NCBI GenBank assembly: GCA_029817715.1
Contig: JARUPY010000441.1
Span: 18,745 to 82,744, forward strand
Direction of reading: 5' to 3'
DNA length: 64,000 nt
From: Melastoma dodecandrum
Lineage: Eukaryota > Streptophyta > Magnoliopsida > Myrtales > Melastomataceae
A program made the translations under genes and the position numbers. The notes beneath the pieces were generated by a model, which was given only the letters and a program-made list of their open reading frames with translations, did not search any database and had not been told where the DNA came from. Below, in pieces: positions 26,688 through 35,508 of the stretch; the stretch's first letter is position 1; each line of letters begins with the position of its first letter.

Positions 26688-27773
26688 ATGCTCGGCCTGT
26701 TCCAGCGCAAGGACCGCCTCATCGTCCACGGAAAGGCGCCCTACAACGCCGAGCCGCCGCTCGATCGCCTGCGCGCGGCCTTCCTCACCGACCAGGCCGC
26801 CTTCTATGTCCGCAGCCACGGCGACATCCCGGACCTCGACGCCGACGGCTACCGCCTGACCGTAGACGGGATGGTCGCCGCGCCGCTCGACCTCTCCGTC
26901 GCCGATCTGAAGGCGCGCTTCGCGCCCGTCACCGTCACGGCGGTGATGCAGTGCGCCGGCAATCGCCGGGCGGACATGCAGCGCGTGCGACCGGTGTCCG
27001 GTGATCCATGGGCGCCCGGCGCGATCGGCAACGCCGATTGGACCGGCGTGCGGCTCGCCGACGTGCTGTGCGCTGCCGGCATCGATGCGGATGATGGGCG
27101 CCACGTCGCCTTCGAGAGCCACGACCGGATCGCGGACACGGACACGCGCTTCGGCGCCTCGATCCCGCTCGCCAAGGCGCTGGCGCCCGAGACGCTGCTT
27201 GCCTTCGCGATGAACGGCGAGCCTCTCGCCCCCGAGCACGGCCATCCGTTGCGCGTGGTGGTGCCGGGATTTGCCGGCATCCGCAGCCCGAAATGGCTCG
27301 CCCGGATCACGGTGCAGGACCGGCCCTCCGACAACCCGATGCAGGCCGACGACTACAAGCTGTTTCCGCCCGACGTGACGGCCGAGACCGCCGACCCGGC
27401 CCACGGCATCACCATCGAGGCGATGCCGTTGAACAGCGCGATCTGCGAGCCCGCCCGCGGCGCCGCGTTGAATGTTGGCCGGCACGCGATCCGCGGCTAC
27501 GCCATCGCCAGCGACCGAATGGTTATCCGCGTCGACGTCTCGACGGATGGCGGCCGCAGCTGGGCGCAGGCCCGGATCGAGCGCGATGCCGACGCGCCCT
27601 ACGCGTGGACGTTCTGGGAGATCGAGCGCGAGCTGACGGCCGGCGAGCACGAACTCGCGGTGCGGGCCTGGGATTCGGCCGGCCAAACCCAGCCTGCGGC
27701 GCCGGACGACACCTGGAACTACAAGGGCTACCTCAGCGCCGCGTGGCACCGCGTGCGGGTCACCGTCGTCTGA
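26688..27773 (+). CDS. cytoplasmic sulfite oxidase-family molybdoenzyme
   Basis: A 361-residue intact protein without signal peptide. Mo-ligand Cys89 in VMQCAGNRR, ADWTGVRLADVLC, and HPLRVVVPGFAGIRSPKWL define the molybdopterin domain; residues about 240-361 are the Mo-co dimerisation domain (VSTDGGRSWAQA, WTFWEIERELTAGEHELAVRAWDSAG). It resembles eukaryotic-type sulfite oxidases without the haem domain. It follows the YVTN gene by 79 bases, so probably the same transcript. It would complement the periplasmic enzyme inside the cell. Confidence 0.87.
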   Translation: MLGLFQRKDRLIVHGKAPYNAEPPLDRLRAAFLTDQAAFYVRSHGDIPDLDADGYRLTVDGMVAAPLDLSVADLKARFAPVTVTAVMQCAGNRRADMQRVRPVSGDPWAPGAIGNADWTGVRLADVLCAAGIDADDGRHVAFESHDRIADTDTRFGASIPLAKALAPETLLAFAMNGEPLAPEHGHPLRVVVPGFAGIRSPKWLARITVQDRPSDNPMQADDYKLFPPDVTAETADPAHGITIEAMPLNSAICEPARGAALNVGRHAIRGYAIASDRMVIRVDVSTDGGRSWAQARIERDADAPYAWTFWEIERELTAGEHELAVRAWDSAGQTQPAAPDDTWNYKGYLSAAWHRVRVTVV

Positions 27774-27782
27774 GGCAGAGGC

Positions 27783-28098
27783 TTAGGCCCAGAGCAGGGC
27801 GGTGGCCGCGAGGCCTGAGATCGCGATCAGCAGAGTTGCGATCCCGACGGTAAGCATGCGCGGCATCATTGGTACCTCCGCGTGGGCGAGGCGTGCCCGG
27901 ATCGCCCGGTCGCGCCAGGCGGCGGCGGCGAAGGAGGCGAGCGCACAGGCGATCAGTGTCAGCGACAGCACCTTCAGCGGCCACAGGGCCAGCACCTCCC
28001 GCAGGAAGCGCTGCGCGGCCAGGCCGACGCCGAGTCCGGTCCTCGGCGAGCTTCACCCGCGGGTCGTCGGCCCGCACGGGTTTCGAAGGCCCGCTCAT
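27783..28098 (-). pseudogene. DUF202 (YidH-like) membrane protein, frameshifted
   Basis: Starts MSGPSKPVRADDPRVKLAEDRT and, after a one-base frame change near 28045, continues GLGVGLAAQRFLREVLALW and two helices (VLSLTLIACALASFAAAAW, TVGIATLLIAISGLAATALL). The ...LAxxRTxLxxxRTGLA-like opening is that of DUF202. Its start overlaps the LysR stop by four bases (ATGA), making it the last gene of the ECF operon. Function unknown. Confidence 0.6.
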
Positions 28099-28985
28099 CC
28101 GGCGTCGGCTTGCTTGATCAGGTCGAGCAGGGCGTCGGCGGCTCGGCTGCGATAGCGCTCCTTGTGGCGCAGCACCCGGAAGGGTCGGCTTGGCAACTCG
28201 AACGCCGCCCGCACCAGGGTCCCGGCCCGAATCGCGGCGGCGACCACGGTCTCGGACAGGACGGTTGCCCCCGCCCCGGCCTGGGCGGCGGCCAGCACCG
28301 CCTCGTTCGAGGGCAGTTCGAGCGTGACCCGGAGTTGGGCCGGGGCGAGGCCAGCCTCCGTGAGCGCCGCTTCGAAGGCGGAGCGCGTGCCGGACCCAGC
28401 CTCGCGCAGCACCCAATCGGCCCCGGCGAGGTCTTCGGGTGCGAGGGCGGTCGCCCCGGCGAAGTGATGGTTTGGGGCGACCACGAGAACGAGTTGGTCC
28501 CGCGCGATGGTGGTGCTCGCAAGCGTCGGGTCGTCCAACGCCCCCTCGACGAAGCCGAGTTCGGCCTGCCCGGCGCGCACCGCGTCGGCGGCGTCGGTGG
28601 TGTTGCCCACGGCCAAGCGCAGGGCGATCTCAGGGTAGGTGCGGCGAAAGGCGACGAGGTGGCGCGGCAGCCAATAGCTGGCGATGGTCTGGCTGGCGTA
28701 GAGCGCCAGCGTCCCGCGTCGCATGCCGCTGAGGTCGGCGAGCACAAGTTCGGCGGCCTCGGCCCGGGCGAGCACGGCGCGGGCCTCGACGAGGAACACG
28801 CGCCCCGCTTCGGTCAGTTCGATCCCGCGGCCAACCCGGTGAAACAGCTTCGTCGCGTGCCGCCCCTCGATGTTGGCGATCGCCGTGCTGACCGCCGACT
28901 GGACGAGGTTCAGCGCCTCGGCGGCCCGCGTCACGTGCTGCCGCTCGGCCACCGCCACGAAGATGCGAAGCTGGTCAAGGGTCAT
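28095..28985 (-). CDS. LysR-family regulator (CysB/CbbR-like group)
   Basis: A 296-residue LTTR with HTH QHVTRAAEALNLVQSAVSTAIANIEGRH and an effector domain beginning GTLALYASQTIASYWLPRHL. The pattern, with FxxxxxPxIALxLxVGN and DPTLASTTIARDQLVLVVAP, is that of CbbR/CysB-type regulators that sense sulfur or carbon metabolites. The gene overlaps the anti-sigma gene (ATGA) and DUF202 gene, so it is co-transcribed with the sigma factor. It probably controls the neighbouring sulfur genes. Confidence 0.85.
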   Translation of the reverse strand: MTLDQLRIFVAVAERQHVTRAAEALNLVQSAVSTAIANIEGRHATKLFHRVGRGIELTEAGRVFLVEARAVLARAEAAELVLADLSGMRRGTLALYASQTIASYWLPRHLVAFRRTYPEIALRLAVGNTTDAADAVRAGQAELGFVEGALDDPTLASTTIARDQLVLVVAPNHHFAGATALAPEDLAGADWVLREAGSGTRSAFEAALTEAGLAPAQLRVTLELPSNEAVLAAAQAGAGATVLSETVVAAAIRAGTLVRAAFELPSRPFRVLRHKERYRSRAADALLDLIKQADAG

Positions 28986-29788
28986 GGCTGCCGACGATCC
29001 GGCGCGAGGCCGCGGACCTGCGCATCGACCGCCTGCGCGACGGTGAGCAGCCGGGCCTCGTCGGTGCGGCCGGTGACGACGTAGGACATGCCACCATCGA
29101 CCCAGGAGAAGGCAGCGATGTCGCCCTCGCGGGCGAAGCGGAAGAGTGTGCGGCCGTCGCCGTCACCGACGCGGCTGTAGAGCGTCAGCCGGGTGCCGCG
29201 GTCGTCGTCGTACATCAACATCGCCGCGGGCTCGGTGCCAGCCGGCAACAGGCGCCCGCCCATCAGCCGGAAGCCCTGCGCCGAGAGGTCGGGGGCCGCG
29301 ACCGCGTGACCGAGACGCTTCGAGAGCCACGTCACGAGGTGGGGCTTCTCGTCGGCGCGCACCTCCACCGGATGCACCGCCTCGACCACGAAGGTGCGGA
29401 AGGCTGCGACCGCGTCCTGCGTCGCCGGTGCCTCCGCCACCGCCGCCGCGGGCACACCGTGCAGGGCATGGCCAACCCAGCCGCCGGCACTGCCGAGCGC
29501 GAGGCAGAGCACGGCCGCAGCCGCCATGGGGAACCAGCGTGCGCCAGGGTACAGGTGTCGCGAGCGGATGTTGGCCACCCGCAGTCGCGCCGGGATCGCC
29601 TCCTCGGCGATCGGCGCGAGGCGGGCGCGCAGGCGCTCGCGCAGAACTCGGTCCGTCGAGACTTCAGCCGCACGCGCGGGGTTCCCCACGAGCCACGCCT
29701 CGACCAGCGCCTGCCGCTCCGGTTCAAGGCGGCCGTCGATCAGGCCGTGCAGATCGTCCTCGCCGACCGGGCGCGGATCCCCGCTCAT
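28982..29788 (-). CDS. anti-sigma factor, transmembrane
   Basis: A 268-residue protein: cytoplasmic N-terminal domain with the ASD-like DDLHGLIDGRLEPERQALVEAWL, one transmembrane helix (FPMAAAAVLCLALGSAGGWVG) at about residue 86-107, and a periplasmic domain (HLVTWLSKRLGHAVAAPDLSAQGF, RLTLYSRVG). It resembles the ChrR-independent RpoE4-type anti-sigma factors that sense periplasmic stress. It overlaps the sigma gene by four bases. Confidence 0.85.
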   Translation of the reverse strand: MSGDPRPVGEDDLHGLIDGRLEPERQALVEAWLVGNPARAAEVSTDRVLRERLRARLAPIAEEAIPARLRVANIRSRHLYPGARWFPMAAAAVLCLALGSAGGWVGHALHGVPAAAVAEAPATQDAVAAFRTFVVEAVHPVEVRADEKPHLVTWLSKRLGHAVAAPDLSAQGFRLMGGRLLPAGTEPAAMLMYDDDRGTRLTLYSRVGDGDGRTLFRFAREGDIAAFSWVDGGMSYVVTGRTDEARLLTVAQAVDAQVRGLAPDRRQP

Positions 29789-30330
29789 TTAACCCTCCTC
29801 AGCAGGCCTGTCCGGCCCGTCTCCACAAATCCGCGCATCCGCGTGCGCGCCCGGCTCAATCGTGACATCACCGTGCCGAGCGGCACCCCGAGCACCTGTG
29901 CCGCTTCGGCATAGGACAGGTCCTCCACCGCCACGAGGAGCAACACCGAGCGCTGCTCCTCGGGCAGGGTGTCGAGCCCTGCGAGTACGTCACGGGCTCC
30001 CAAAGCTGCCCCCGGGTCGGCGCTCGGATCGGGCACCTGCTCCAACGCTTCCGCGCCGAGATCGGCGCCGCGCCGGCCCCGGCGTCGGACGGCGGCGAGG
30101 AACAGGTTGCGCTCGATCGTGAACAACCACGCCCGCAGGTCGCCGTCGCGGCGACGCCCGGACCAGGCGGACAATGCCCGCTCCAGGGTGTCCTGGACGA
30201 GGTCGTCCGCCGCTTCGCGATCCCGAAGAAGCGCGACCGCGTAGCGCCGCAGGGCCGGGATCTGCGGTTCGATCAGGGGGGCGATCTCGTCCAACGACGT
30301 GTCCCAATCAGAGGGAGCCGATCCGGGCAT
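29785..30330 (-). CDS. ECF RNA polymerase sigma factor
   Basis: A 181-residue ECF sigma factor. Region 2 contains LRRYAVALLRDREAADDLVQDTLERALSAW and region 4 PEEQRSVLLLVAVEDLSYAEAAQVLGVPLGTVMSRLSRARTRMR. It is co-transcribed with the anti-sigma factor, LysR and DUF202 genes, behind the secreted Yx(FWY)xxD protein. In Sinorhizobium meliloti, ECF factors RpoE1 and RpoE4 respond to sulfite and control sorT; this factor is the likely user of the four GGAAT-N15-GCATYYC promoters here, one of which heads its own operon. Confidence 0.88.
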   Translation of the reverse strand: MPGSAPSDWDTSLDEIAPLIEPQIPALRRYAVALLRDREAADDLVQDTLERALSAWSGRRRDGDLRAWLFTIERNLFLAAVRRRGRRGADLGAEALEQVPDPSADPGAALGARDVLAGLDTLPEEQRSVLLLVAVEDLSYAEAAQVLGVPLGTVMSRLSRARTRMRGFVETGRTGLLRRVK

Positions 30331-30337
30331 TCACCGA

Positions 30338-30722
30338 TCAGGGCTTTGCGATGTGCCACGCACCGTTGAGGAAGCCGTCACCGGTGGTGTCGCCCGGCTT
30401 GGTGTCCTTGGCGAAGGTGTAGAGCGGCTTGCCCTTGTACGCCCACTGCTTCGAGCCGTCGTCCCGGGTCACCGTCGTCCAATCGCCGGAGGCCGCCGAT
30501 CCGGAGGCAGCCGTCAGGGCCGGCCAGTTGGCGGCGCAGGGGCCGTTGCACATCGACTTGCCGCCCATGTCCTTGTCAAAAGGTGTAGAGGGTCATGCTC
30601 TTGGCATCCACGAGCGCCGGCCCCTTGGCGGTCTCGGCCGTCATGGCGGGCGAGGCGGCCTGGGCGGCCACGGCGGAGAAGGCGATAGCCGCGAAGGCGG
30701 TGCGGATCAGCAGATTGCGCAT
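30338..30722 (-). pseudogene. secreted Yx(FWY)xxD-repeat lipoprotein-like protein, frameshifted
   Basis: COG4315-like: signal peptide MRNLLIRTAFAAIAFSAVAAQA, then two repeat blocks with the LYTFDKD and LYTFAKD motif and MCNGPCAANWPAL (two Cys). The frame breaks near 30575 within the first LYTF/DKD motif; the remaining frame runs to GAWHIAKP. The gene heads the ECF operon, seven bases before the sigma start, with promoter P4 about 40 bases upstream. Function unknown. Confidence 0.75.
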
Positions 30723-30760
30723 GGGTGAAGTCTCCCGCGGTCGAGCATGACCGCATCGGG

Positions 30761-30788
30761 AGGGATGCGGAACGGGCGCCTTTATTCC
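30761..30788 (-). promoter_or_regulatory. ECF-type promoter P4 of the sigma operon
   Basis: On the minus strand GGAAT-N15-GCATCCCT, 39 bases upstream of the secreted-protein gene that heads the ECF operon; consistent with autoregulation. Confidence 0.65.
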
Positions 30789-30845
30789 GCTGACACACGA
30801 AAAAAGGCGATCCCATCGGCGCGAACGCTTTTTCGGCCCCGCCGC

Positions 30846-30873
30846 GGAATAAAGGCGGTCCGCTGGCATTCCC
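30846..30873 (+). promoter_or_regulatory. ECF-type promoter P3 (GGAAT-N15-GCATTCCC)
   Basis: Third + strand copy of the motif, 32 bases upstream of the DUF305 gene and facing away from P4. Confidence 0.65.
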
Positions 30874-30904
30874 TTCCATTGATACCGGATCGCGAGGAGG
30901 CCGC

Positions 30905-31357
30905 ATGCGCGGAGCACTGGGATTTGCCGTGACGTCGGCGCTGAGGGCGAGCGGCCTCGTCGGCGGCCGGATGATGATGCGCCCGACGCTGGCCGCCAGC
31001 GAGCCTCCGGCCGCGTCGTCAACGTCGTTCGACGCGATGATGGCGCAGTCGATGACGCGGATGCACGCCGACATGATGGTCCCGCCCTCGGGCGATCCCG
31101 ACCGGGATTTCGCCGCGATGATGATCCCACACCATCAGGGCGCGATCGAGATGGCGAAGGCCGCGCTCGCCTACGGCCGCGATCCGGTCCTGCGTCGCCT
31201 CGCGCAGGGAATCGTCGTCGCGCAGGGCCAGGAGATCGATGTGATGCGCCGTGCGCTCGCCAGTCTTCCTAAAGCGCCGCAGCCATCGACTGGTGCGGCC
31301 CATTCCCACGACCACAGTGCAGCCCCCGCCGCCATGCCCTCGGAGACCCGCCGATGA
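30905..31357 (+). CDS. DUF305 protein
   Basis: A 150-residue protein with the DUF305 core FDAMMAQSMTRMHADMM, then DRDFAAMMIPHHQGAIEMAKAAL. The Met- and His-rich HHQGAIEMA pattern resembles ferritin-like metal-binding proteins of this family. The N-terminus is not a clear signal peptide (a GMAxM stretch, VGGRMMMRP). It overlaps the following YVTN gene by four bases (ATGA), so both are driven by P3. Confidence 0.85.
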   Translation: MRGALGFAVTSALRASGLVGGRMMMRPTLAASEPPAASSTSFDAMMAQSMTRMHADMMVPPSGDPDRDFAAMMIPHHQGAIEMAKAALAYGRDPVLRRLAQGIVVAQGQEIDVMRRALASLPKAPQPSTGAAHSHDHSAAPAAMPSETRR

Positions 31358-32791
31358 AGACCGCCCTGACTATCCTCGCCCTCGCGCTGCTCTCCGGCCC
31401 GGCGCTCGCCGGGCAGGCCCCGGGCGCAGCTTCCGCCCCGGACGTGCCGGTTAGCGGCAAGGATCGGTTTCTACACATCGGACCAGTTCTCCAACACCGT
31501 GTCGGTGATCGACCCCGCGGACAACAAGCTGCTCGGCGTGATCCGGCTCGGAGACCAGACTCCGGGCAACCTGAGCCCCCTCTACCGCGGTCAGCTCCTC
31601 GTCCACGGCATGGGCTTCTCACCCGATCATAAGACCCTGCTGTCGGTGTCGATCGGCTCGAACTCGGTCACGTTCATTGACACGGCCACCAATGCGGTGA
31701 AGCACACCACCTACGTGGGCCGCTCGCCGCACGAGGCCTTCTTCACGCCGGACGGCCGAGAGGTTTGGGTGAGCGTGCGCGGCGAGGACCATATCGCGGT
31801 GCTCGATGCCGCCACCGCCAAGGAGACCCGCCGGATCACCGTACCGAACGGGCCCGGCATGACGATCTTCTCGCCGGACGGCGCCTACGGCTACGTCTGC
31901 TCCAGCTTCAGCCCCGAGACGGTCGCCATCGACGTGAAGAGCCGCGAGATCGTCGGGCGGATCAAGCAGGAGAGCCCGTTCTGCCCCGACATCGCGGCGA
32001 CGCCCGACGGCAAGCAGGTGTGGTTCACCCTTAAGGATGTCGGCCGCACCCAAGTGTTTTCGGCGCGTCCGCCCTTCGCGCCGCTGAAGACGATCGAGAC
32101 CGGGCCGATCACCAACCACGTCAACATCGTCTCGACCAAGGCCGGCCAGTTCGCCTACGTGACGATCGGCGGCCTGAACCAGCTCAAGGTGTTCCGCACC
32201 GACGACTTCTCTCAGGTCGCCACCATCGCGACCGGCGCCCTGCCGCACGGGCTCTGGCCCTCGGGCGACGGCAGCCGCGTCTATGTCGGCCTGGAGAACG
32301 CCGACATGGCGGCGGTGATCGACACGGCGTCGAACACGGTGATCGCTGAGGTGCCGATCGGGCAGGGTCCGCAGGGCGTCGCCTACGTCCCGAACGCCGT
32401 GCCGGAGGGCGACGGAAAGCAGAACCTCCAGCCGCTGGGTGCTGCCGGCAAGACCAGCGCGCTGACGCTCACCGGTTCCGATGACAAGCCGGCGACGCAG
32501 GTCACCCTGTTCGACCAGGGCGTGCTGCAAACGCTACAGGCCGCGGTCACAGGACTGCCCGCGAAAATGCCCTTCGTGCTGGCGCTCGCCGCCAATCCGA
32601 AGGGAGCGACCGGCCTGGAGCCGCTCGCCGCCTTCATGACCAACCCGGCCGGCGCGGCCATCGTCAACGCGATCGGCCCGATCCGACAGGTCACCCGCAC
32701 GGATGCCGGCGCTAGCCGGCGCTACCTCGTGGTGGTCTCGGGCAAGCCCGGTGAACTCGGCAGTGTCGTCCAGATGCAGACTGTGGATTGA
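31354..32791 (+). pseudogene. secreted YVTN beta-propeller protein, frameshifted
   Basis: A signal peptide (MKTALTILALALLSGPALA) and then, after one frame change near 31470 (SGKDRF then YTSDQFSNTVSVIDP), about 440 residues of YVTN blades (FSPDHKTLLSVSIGSNSVTFIDTAT, ATPDGKQVWFTLKDVG). A C-terminal extra domain (VTLFDQGVLQTLQAAVTGLPAKM) follows the blades. Apart from the frameshift the gene is intact. Co-translated with DUF305; the second propeller of the cluster. Confidence 0.8.
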
Positions 32792-33302
32792 TCGAGTGGG
32801 GGGCGCTAGTTCGGAAGGCGAACACTCATAAGAGTACCTTGGCGGCGCGAGCCCAGTTTCGATGTCTGCTTTCGAGAACGACGTCGGACTGCTTCTACGG
32901 CGCAGTTGGGTCGGGAGCGGGCGGCACAACGACGTCCGCTTTTCCCGTTTCAGGTTCAGATGCGGACGCGCAACTTTTTAGCCATCATCAGTCGCGTGAA
33001 TTGGTGCCTCTAAACGGCTGGGTTGGGTGGATCTTTGCCGTTCCGCTTTCGGACGCGACCATGGAAAAAAGCAGACGCCCGGTGATCGTCCGAGTATGGT
33101 CGGAAGCCGCTAGCCCAATTTGAAGCCAAAGCTGCAGTTGAAACTGTTGCGACCGTAAAGATCTTAATTTGATCCCGGCATTCAAGATCACCATCATCAT
33201 CGCCCTACCGCAACTTATCGCGCCAGTTGATCGCCAATCGATAGCCGCCCTGATGATCCGGTTTAAGACCTCAATGTTTCCGCGCCGGATTAGCCTAAGT
33301 AA
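32792..33302. other. intergenic region, nothing recognised
   Basis: About 500 bases, more AT-rich than the surroundings, with short open frames but no recognised product, RNA gene or mobile element. Confidence 0.4.
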
Positions 33303-33336
33303 GCGAGGAGCCGCTGGTCAATAAGGGGCTCCTCGC
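33303..33336. terminator. hairpin with GCGAGGAGCC arms
   Basis: Perfect 10-bp arms GCGAGGAGCC/GGCTCCTCGC around a 14-base loop, without a clear U-tract; it lies 68 bases past the end of the convergent minus-strand gene and may serve as a bidirectional terminator. Confidence 0.45.
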
Positions 33337-33403
33337 GTTCGTCCATTAGAGATTTCAGAGGCGGCAGCGACGTCAGGCCGCGGTCAATAGGGACGGTCGT
33401 CGA

Positions 33404-33916
33404 CTACGGCTTGCCACTCGGCGCCACGAACGGGTTCCTCTCGGCTGCCGAGCCGTTCTTGGCGTAGCACGCCTCCAGCCGGTCCAGGCCTGCCGCGCTC
33501 TTGTCCAGGGCGACCTTGATGGTCGCGCCCTCGCCCTACACGTCTAGTCCGTCCGCGAGCTTGAGCGAACGCAGGAACTTGTCGTCCTTGACCGGCAGCG
33601 ACACCGCGTTGCCGGAGGCGGCGACGTCCGCCTGCAGCGTGGAGGAACCGGCAACCAATTCGACCGGGTAGCTCTTCCCGCGCCCGAGCTTCCACTTGGG
33701 CGAGCTCATCGTCAGGTCGAGCCCGTCCGCGTCACGGGTGAAGCGGACGTCGACCCCGTCATCGGTCGTCCGGCTCATCGTGCACCGCTCGAACTTCTGG
33801 CCTTTCAAGACGGCGTCGACCTTCCAGGGACCGATGGCGATGGCATCCGCCGGAGCCTCGGCACGGGCTGCGATGGATACAGCCGACAGGGCGAGGGCGG
33901 CAATGGCAAGGCGCAT
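33404..33916 (-). pseudogene. secreted protein of unknown function, in-frame amber codon
   Basis: Signal peptide MRLAIAALALSAVSIAARAE, then a mature domain (GPWKVDAVLKGQKFERCTMS, FTRDADGLDLTMSS) reminiscent of the IalB-like secreted proteins of rhizobia. A TAG at 33536-33538 interrupts the frame, but the same frame continues GEGATIKVALDKSAAGLDRL, then CYAKNGSAAERN, to a stop at 33404. So one nonsense change (or base error) splits an otherwise full 170-residue gene. Confidence 0.6.
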
Positions 33917-34092
33917 GTGGGTCTCCCGGTTCCGTGGACGGGACCATCTCATGAGAAGTCAGGGGGTTCCCGGACGCCAAGCCGCCCTCGGCCGAGGTCA
34001 CGAACAACAAAGAGACAAGTCTCTCGGTTGAACGCGTCGGCGCACCGGACCCGCCGCAGCCTACCTCCTGCGCTCGCTCTGCGAGCGGCCAG

Positions 34093-34254
34093 TCACTCTC
34101 CCTCGCCCGGTCCTTTGACATCGGATGACGGGTCGCGCTCGTCCGGAGCCGGCGGTAGGTGAGCCGGCGGCAATCGCCCCAGACTGGGCGGCGTCGGCAG
34201 GCCGGCATCCTCGTCCGCCGGCGGCAGTTCGTCGGGTCCGGGCCTGTCACTCAT
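34093..34254 (-). CDS. 53-residue proline-rich acidic protein, paralogue of 17705-17866
   Basis: Begins MSDRPGPDELPPADEDA and shares GLPTPPSLGRLPPAHLPPAP with the protein at 17705, with the same 53-residue length. GGAG lies nine bases before the ATG. Disordered and acidic; no function known. It ends 260 bases before the GST gene's stop, on the same strand. Confidence 0.6.
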   Translation of the reverse strand: MSDRPGPDELPPADEDAGLPTPPSLGRLPPAHLPPAPDERDPSSDVKGPGEGE

Positions 34255-34352
34255 CGTTGATGTCTCCCATGATCGCGCCGACGCGACGGGCGTCACGCGT
34301 TTCCCCTGAAACTGGGGCCGCCCCTGCCTCCGCGCCATCGCGTTTCGGCACC

Positions 34353-34988
34353 TCAGGTCTTCGGCACCTCCATGCCGCGCTTGACCGCCGGACGTTCGCC
34401 GACCCGCCCCAGCCAAGCGTGCACGTTCGCGATGTCGGCCAAGGTCCCCTCTAGCGGCTCCTTGAGGAACGACGTGGCCGCCAGGGTCCAGGCGTAGCAG
34501 GCGATGTCGGCGATGGAGTAGTCCGCGCCCGCGAGGTAGGGCCCCTCGCCGAGCCGCCTGTCCATGACGTGCAGCAGGCGGTCGGCCTCTTCGGTGAACC
34601 GCTTAATGGCCAGCGGCGCCTTCTCGTCCGAGCGGACCGCGAAGAAACCGAGTTGGCCCAGCATCGGGCCGAGGCCGCCCATCTGCCAGTGCAGCCATTC
34701 GAGCGCCTTGTAGCGGGCCGGGCCCGAGGGCGCGAGGAATCGGCCGGTCCTCTCGGCGAGATAGGTGAGGATCGCACCGCTCTCGAACACGGACAGCGGC
34801 CCACCCTCCGCCGCGTCGTCGACGATGGCCGGGATCTTGTTGTTGGGCGAGATCCTCAGGAAGTCGGGGGCGAACTGCTCGTCCTTGCCGATGTTCACCG
34901 GCACGACCGTGTAGGGCAGCCCGCACTCCTCCAGCATGATCGGGATCTTGCGACCGTTCGGGGTCGACCAAGTGTAGAGCGTGATCAT
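34353..34988 (-). CDS. glutathione S-transferase family protein (YfcG/YghU-like)
   Basis: A 211-residue protein: N-terminal thioredoxin-like domain MITLYTWSTPNGRKIPIMLEE, NNKIPAIVDD and SVFESGAILTYLAERTG, then an all-helical C-terminal domain (LEWLHWQMGGLGPMLGQLGFF, YSIADIACYAW). This is the nu-class (YfcG/YghU) disulfide-bond oxidoreductase subgroup, in which Thr/Asn near TPNGRK contact glutathione. The Met of MITLYTW is preferred as start. No operon partner apart from the small gene upstream at 35030-35239, 41 bases away. Confidence 0.88.
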   Translation of the reverse strand: MITLYTWSTPNGRKIPIMLEECGLPYTVVPVNIGKDEQFAPDFLRISPNNKIPAIVDDAAEGGPLSVFESGAILTYLAERTGRFLAPSGPARYKALEWLHWQMGGLGPMLGQLGFFAVRSDEKAPLAIKRFTEEADRLLHVMDRRLGEGPYLAGADYSIADIACYAWTLAATSFLKEPLEGTLADIANVHAWLGRVGERPAVKRGMEVPKT

Positions 34989-35029
34989 GCGCGTCCCTTT
35001 CGTCTCGCGGCTTCCGTAGGACCCAACCA

Positions 35030-35239
35030 CTATCGCAAGGTCGGGGATTCGCCGGGCTTGAGGTGGGGATCGCCGCCATCGGGACCGCCGAGCGACACGT
35101 GGTCACTGAGGCGGCCCAGGTGTTCGAAGACATGCTCGAAGGCATCCGTGACGGCCCGCTCGAAGGAGCCGTCTCCCTTGCGCTGCGCGTCCCTCAGCGC
35201 GCTCAGCAACGCGCGGTGCTTCTCGGTATCCGTCGACAT
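35030..35239 (-). CDS. small soluble protein, unknown
   Basis: A 69-residue protein (MSTDTEKHRALLSALRDAQRKGDGSFE..., ending KPGESPTLR), predominantly helical with a charged, Gly/Pro-rich tail (GGPDGGDPHLKPGE). I do not recognise it. A GGAG-like element lies before the ATG. It could be co-transcribed with the GST gene. Confidence 0.45.
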   Translation of the reverse strand: MSTDTEKHRALLSALRDAQRKGDGSFERAVTDAFEHVFEHLGRLSDHVSLGGPDGGDPHLKPGESPTLR

Positions 35240-35508
35240 CGCGTTTCTCCCGGTTGGCTGTTGATTTGGCTCAGAAGGCCAATTTGCCCGCGCCGTGCAG
35301 GTTCCCCAGGGCTTCCGTGGCCTCCCCTCTGGTGACCGCTCCGGATCGGACGAGGCTCTTCGCCCAAGCGCGTCGTCGCCGTCGGCGAGCCGACGAAAAA
35401 GTCGCGCCCGTCATCCGGTTTTCGGCATCAGTTGTCAGGTATCGGACATCTTTGCGCCAGGAAGTCCGCTACTGGACAACCCGACCGTCAGCGCTGCGAC
35501 CATCTCCC

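Noticed and set aside
32792..33302. Insertion sequence or prophage remnant in the AT-rich gap
   Set aside because: No transposase or integrase motif and no terminal inverted repeats could be found.
33536..33538. TAG as pyrrolysine or recoded codon
   Set aside because: No pyl genes, no conserved structure and no cognate family; a nonsense change or error is simpler.
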